Positions 63,079 to 64,000 of a DNA stretch of 64,000 bases are shown here, one piece after another. How positions within the stretch are numbered: the stretch's first letter is position 1; each line of letters begins with the position of its first letter. The DNA comes from Paenibacillus sp. E222. GTDB taxonomy: Bacteria > Bacillota > Bacilli > Paenibacillales > Paenibacillaceae. Under the pieces are notes generated by a model, which was given only the letters and a program-made list of their open reading frames with translations, did no database searches and was not told the origin of the DNA. The stretch lies in contig NZ_CP058552.1 in assembly GCF_013401555.1 (NCBI RefSeq), forward strand, positions 5,084,001-5,148,000, read 5' to 3'. The position numbers were made by a program, and so were the translations under genes.

Positions 63079-63531
63079 ATGGTTAAAACGTTAGATGCAC
63101 GGACTTCCCAAGGCTCCAACGGACAGAACATTGTAACCCCCAGCTTTACGAATGGAGTCCCACAATTATTCGCTCAGGTTGGACTACAGGTAAATAATCC
63201 AGGGATGGTTATCCGGACGTTTTTTTCGGGTATTGTTGAAGTTACTGCCGATCAACTGCCTGTTAACGGAAATCTTGTCATAGAAGTTTACCGAGGATTG
63301 GGTAGTTCTCAGCAGCTTGTTTATCGTGCGGGTACAATCGTTCTGGACAACCCATTTTTCAGTCCTTGCGTGTTAAGCTTTTCCGGTTCAGATTATAATG
63401 TGACACCACCCGTGAATGGGCAGCTTGTCTATTCTGTGTACGCTATATTCACTTATAATCCAATTTACAATGTTAGCAACCTGCGCCTAGGACCTGAAAG
63501 TTTCAATGCTACAGTTTATTCCAACGATTAA
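63079..63531 (+). CDS. Hypothetical beta-rich protein, paralogue 2 (150 aa)
   Basis: Second copy of the same unknown family: MVKTLDARTSQGSNG at the start, PGMVIRTFFSGIVEVT, VIEVYRG, GQLVYSVYAIF, and RLGPESFNATVYSND at the end. Both termini match paralogue 1 closely while the middle has diverged, so the duplication is old or the ends are under selection. GGAGG is 7 bases before ATG. A hairpin (63601-63631) follows. Confidence 0.75.
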   Translation: MVKTLDARTSQGSNGQNIVTPSFTNGVPQLFAQVGLQVNNPGMVIRTFFSGIVEVTADQLPVNGNLVIEVYRGLGSSQQLVYRAGTIVLDNPFFSPCVLSFSGSDYNVTPPVNGQLVYSVYAIFTYNPIYNVSNLRLGPESFNATVYSND

Positions 63532-63600
63532 TATAAATTTCAATAATAGTTAGGAGTTAATTTCGCGATCATTTTCTCACTTTGTATTTATTAGTTCTAA

Positions 63601-63631
63601 AAAGGAGAGCTGAACTCATTATCTCTCCTTT
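63601..63631 (+). terminator. Terminator of the paralogue pair
   Basis: Perfect 9-bp arms AAAGGAGAG / CTCTCCTTT with a 13-base loop; the T-run is short. Confidence 0.65.
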
Positions 63632-63742
63632 ATACTGTAATTCATTTTCTAACAAACAGATTCCTTACTAAACTCAATGTCTTTCAATAATTCTAACGCC
63701 AATGCGGTTGCTAAGATTTTAATTGCCCCAAGCTTAATTCTT

Positions 63743-63898
63743 CTCAATTGATTTTGCAACGAGTGGGTCATCGAGATGAAAAAAATAACTCTGGGATTAT
63801 ATACTCATGTCACTCAGAAAATGCAAAATAATGCGGACCAAAAATTAAAAAAACATTTTGCTGAAGTGTTAAAAATGAGTGTGCTGCAGGAAATGTGA
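63743..63898 (+). pseudogene. C-terminal stub of a tyrosine recombinase/integrase
   Basis: QLILQRVGHRDEK followed, after a +1 shift in a run of seven As, by ITLGLYTHVTQKMQ and a helix ending KKHFAEVLK. The RVGHRD and LYTHV parts match the last active-site segment (histidine of R-L-G-H and the tyrosine in T-Y-x-H-V) of phage integrases. The rest of the gene is absent upstream. It lies 88 bases from the right copy of the direct repeat. Confidence 0.65.
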
Positions 63899-63928
63899 TT
63901 TTTTTTAGTGATTTTTTAAAATAAGAAA

Positions 63929-63944
63929 GCCCCCTGTTGGGGGC
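63929..63944 (-). terminator. Terminator of a gene entering from beyond the window
   Basis: GCCCCC-TGTT-GGGGGC followed on the minus strand by TTTCTTATTTT; fits a minus-strand gene whose stop (TAG) would be at 63986-63988. Confidence 0.65.
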
Positions 63945-63985
63945 AAAACGTTGATATATCAGCTTTTTTTGATCAGTTTTGATAA

Positions 63986-64000
63986 CTAAGCGTACATCAG
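63986..64000. repeat. Right 15-bp direct repeat (att candidate), cut by window edge
   Basis: Same sequence as 59392-59406. On the minus strand it would encode LMYA and a TAG stop, so it may be the intact 3' end of a minus-strand gene that continues outside the window. The repeat may be longer than 15 bp because the window ends within the match. Confidence 0.5.

Overview
The window looks like a chromosomal segment from a spore-forming, low-to-moderate GC Firmicute of the Paenibacillus/Bacillus type. Evidence: strong AGGAGG-like ribosome binding sites, frequent TTG/GTG starts, GerQ and CwlJ spore germination genes, a collagen-like spore-surface type protein, and a purine catabolic cluster whose parts match the Bacillus subtilis puc genes. 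No rRNA, tRNA or CRISPR was seen. Genus is inferred, not proven.

Layout. 1-6.8 kb: the end of a Gfo/Idh/MocA oxidoreductase, an AdaA plus radical-SAM DNA repair pair, then a LacI regulator heading a sugar-oxidation operon (two Gfo/Idh/MocA enzymes and a ThuA-like protein) with a perfect 16-bp operator candidate. 7-10.9 kb: class II fructose-1,6-bisphosphatase, an EVE-domain protein, a DinB-fold protein and a WYL regulator. 11-28 kb: an almost complete aerobic purine degradation locus: xanthine dehydrogenase subunits and maturation factors (pucA-E type), a nucleoside/guanine-type amidohydrolase, a gamma-glutamyltransferase homologue, pucG, pucF, pucH, pucM, pucL and the regulator pucR. Together these would take guanine/xanthine through urate, hydroxyisourate, OHCU, allantoin and allantoate to ureidoglycine and glycine/oxalurate. 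No purine or allantoin permease is in view. 28-40 kb: a hybrid histidine kinase, fumarase, an aldose epimerase-like protein, a metallo-hydrolase, two tandem M29 aminopeptidases, and an ECF sigma factor with a membrane-anchored partner.

40.5-51 kb: a complete oligopeptide ABC transporter (oppA-B-C-D-F order) with a strong promoter embedded in GAACCAC half-sites, next to a winged-helix regulator; a CNNM/CorC-type membrane protein preceded by a leader RNA with mutually exclusive hairpins and a mini-ORF; and a secreted alkaline phosphatase. 51-59 kb: an ECF sigma/DUF1835 fusion, gerQ-cwlJ, a secreted protein made of two copies of one domain, an SDR enzyme, a DUF2500 protein and a collagen-like protein.

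59.4-64 kb: a probable decayed integrative element. A 15-bp direct repeat lies at 59392 and again at the very right edge of the window. Between them are a frameshifted YolD-like gene, an Asp-box (sialidase-fold) protein, unrecognised small proteins, a holin remnant with a stop and a frameshift, a pair of tandem paralogues of unknown family, and the C-terminal stub of a tyrosine recombinase beside the right repeat.

The items most deserving follow-up are the CNNM leader RNA, the opp operator, the repeat-bounded element with its orphan gene family, a 49-codon gene ahead of pucC, and the sigma-DUF1835 fusion.
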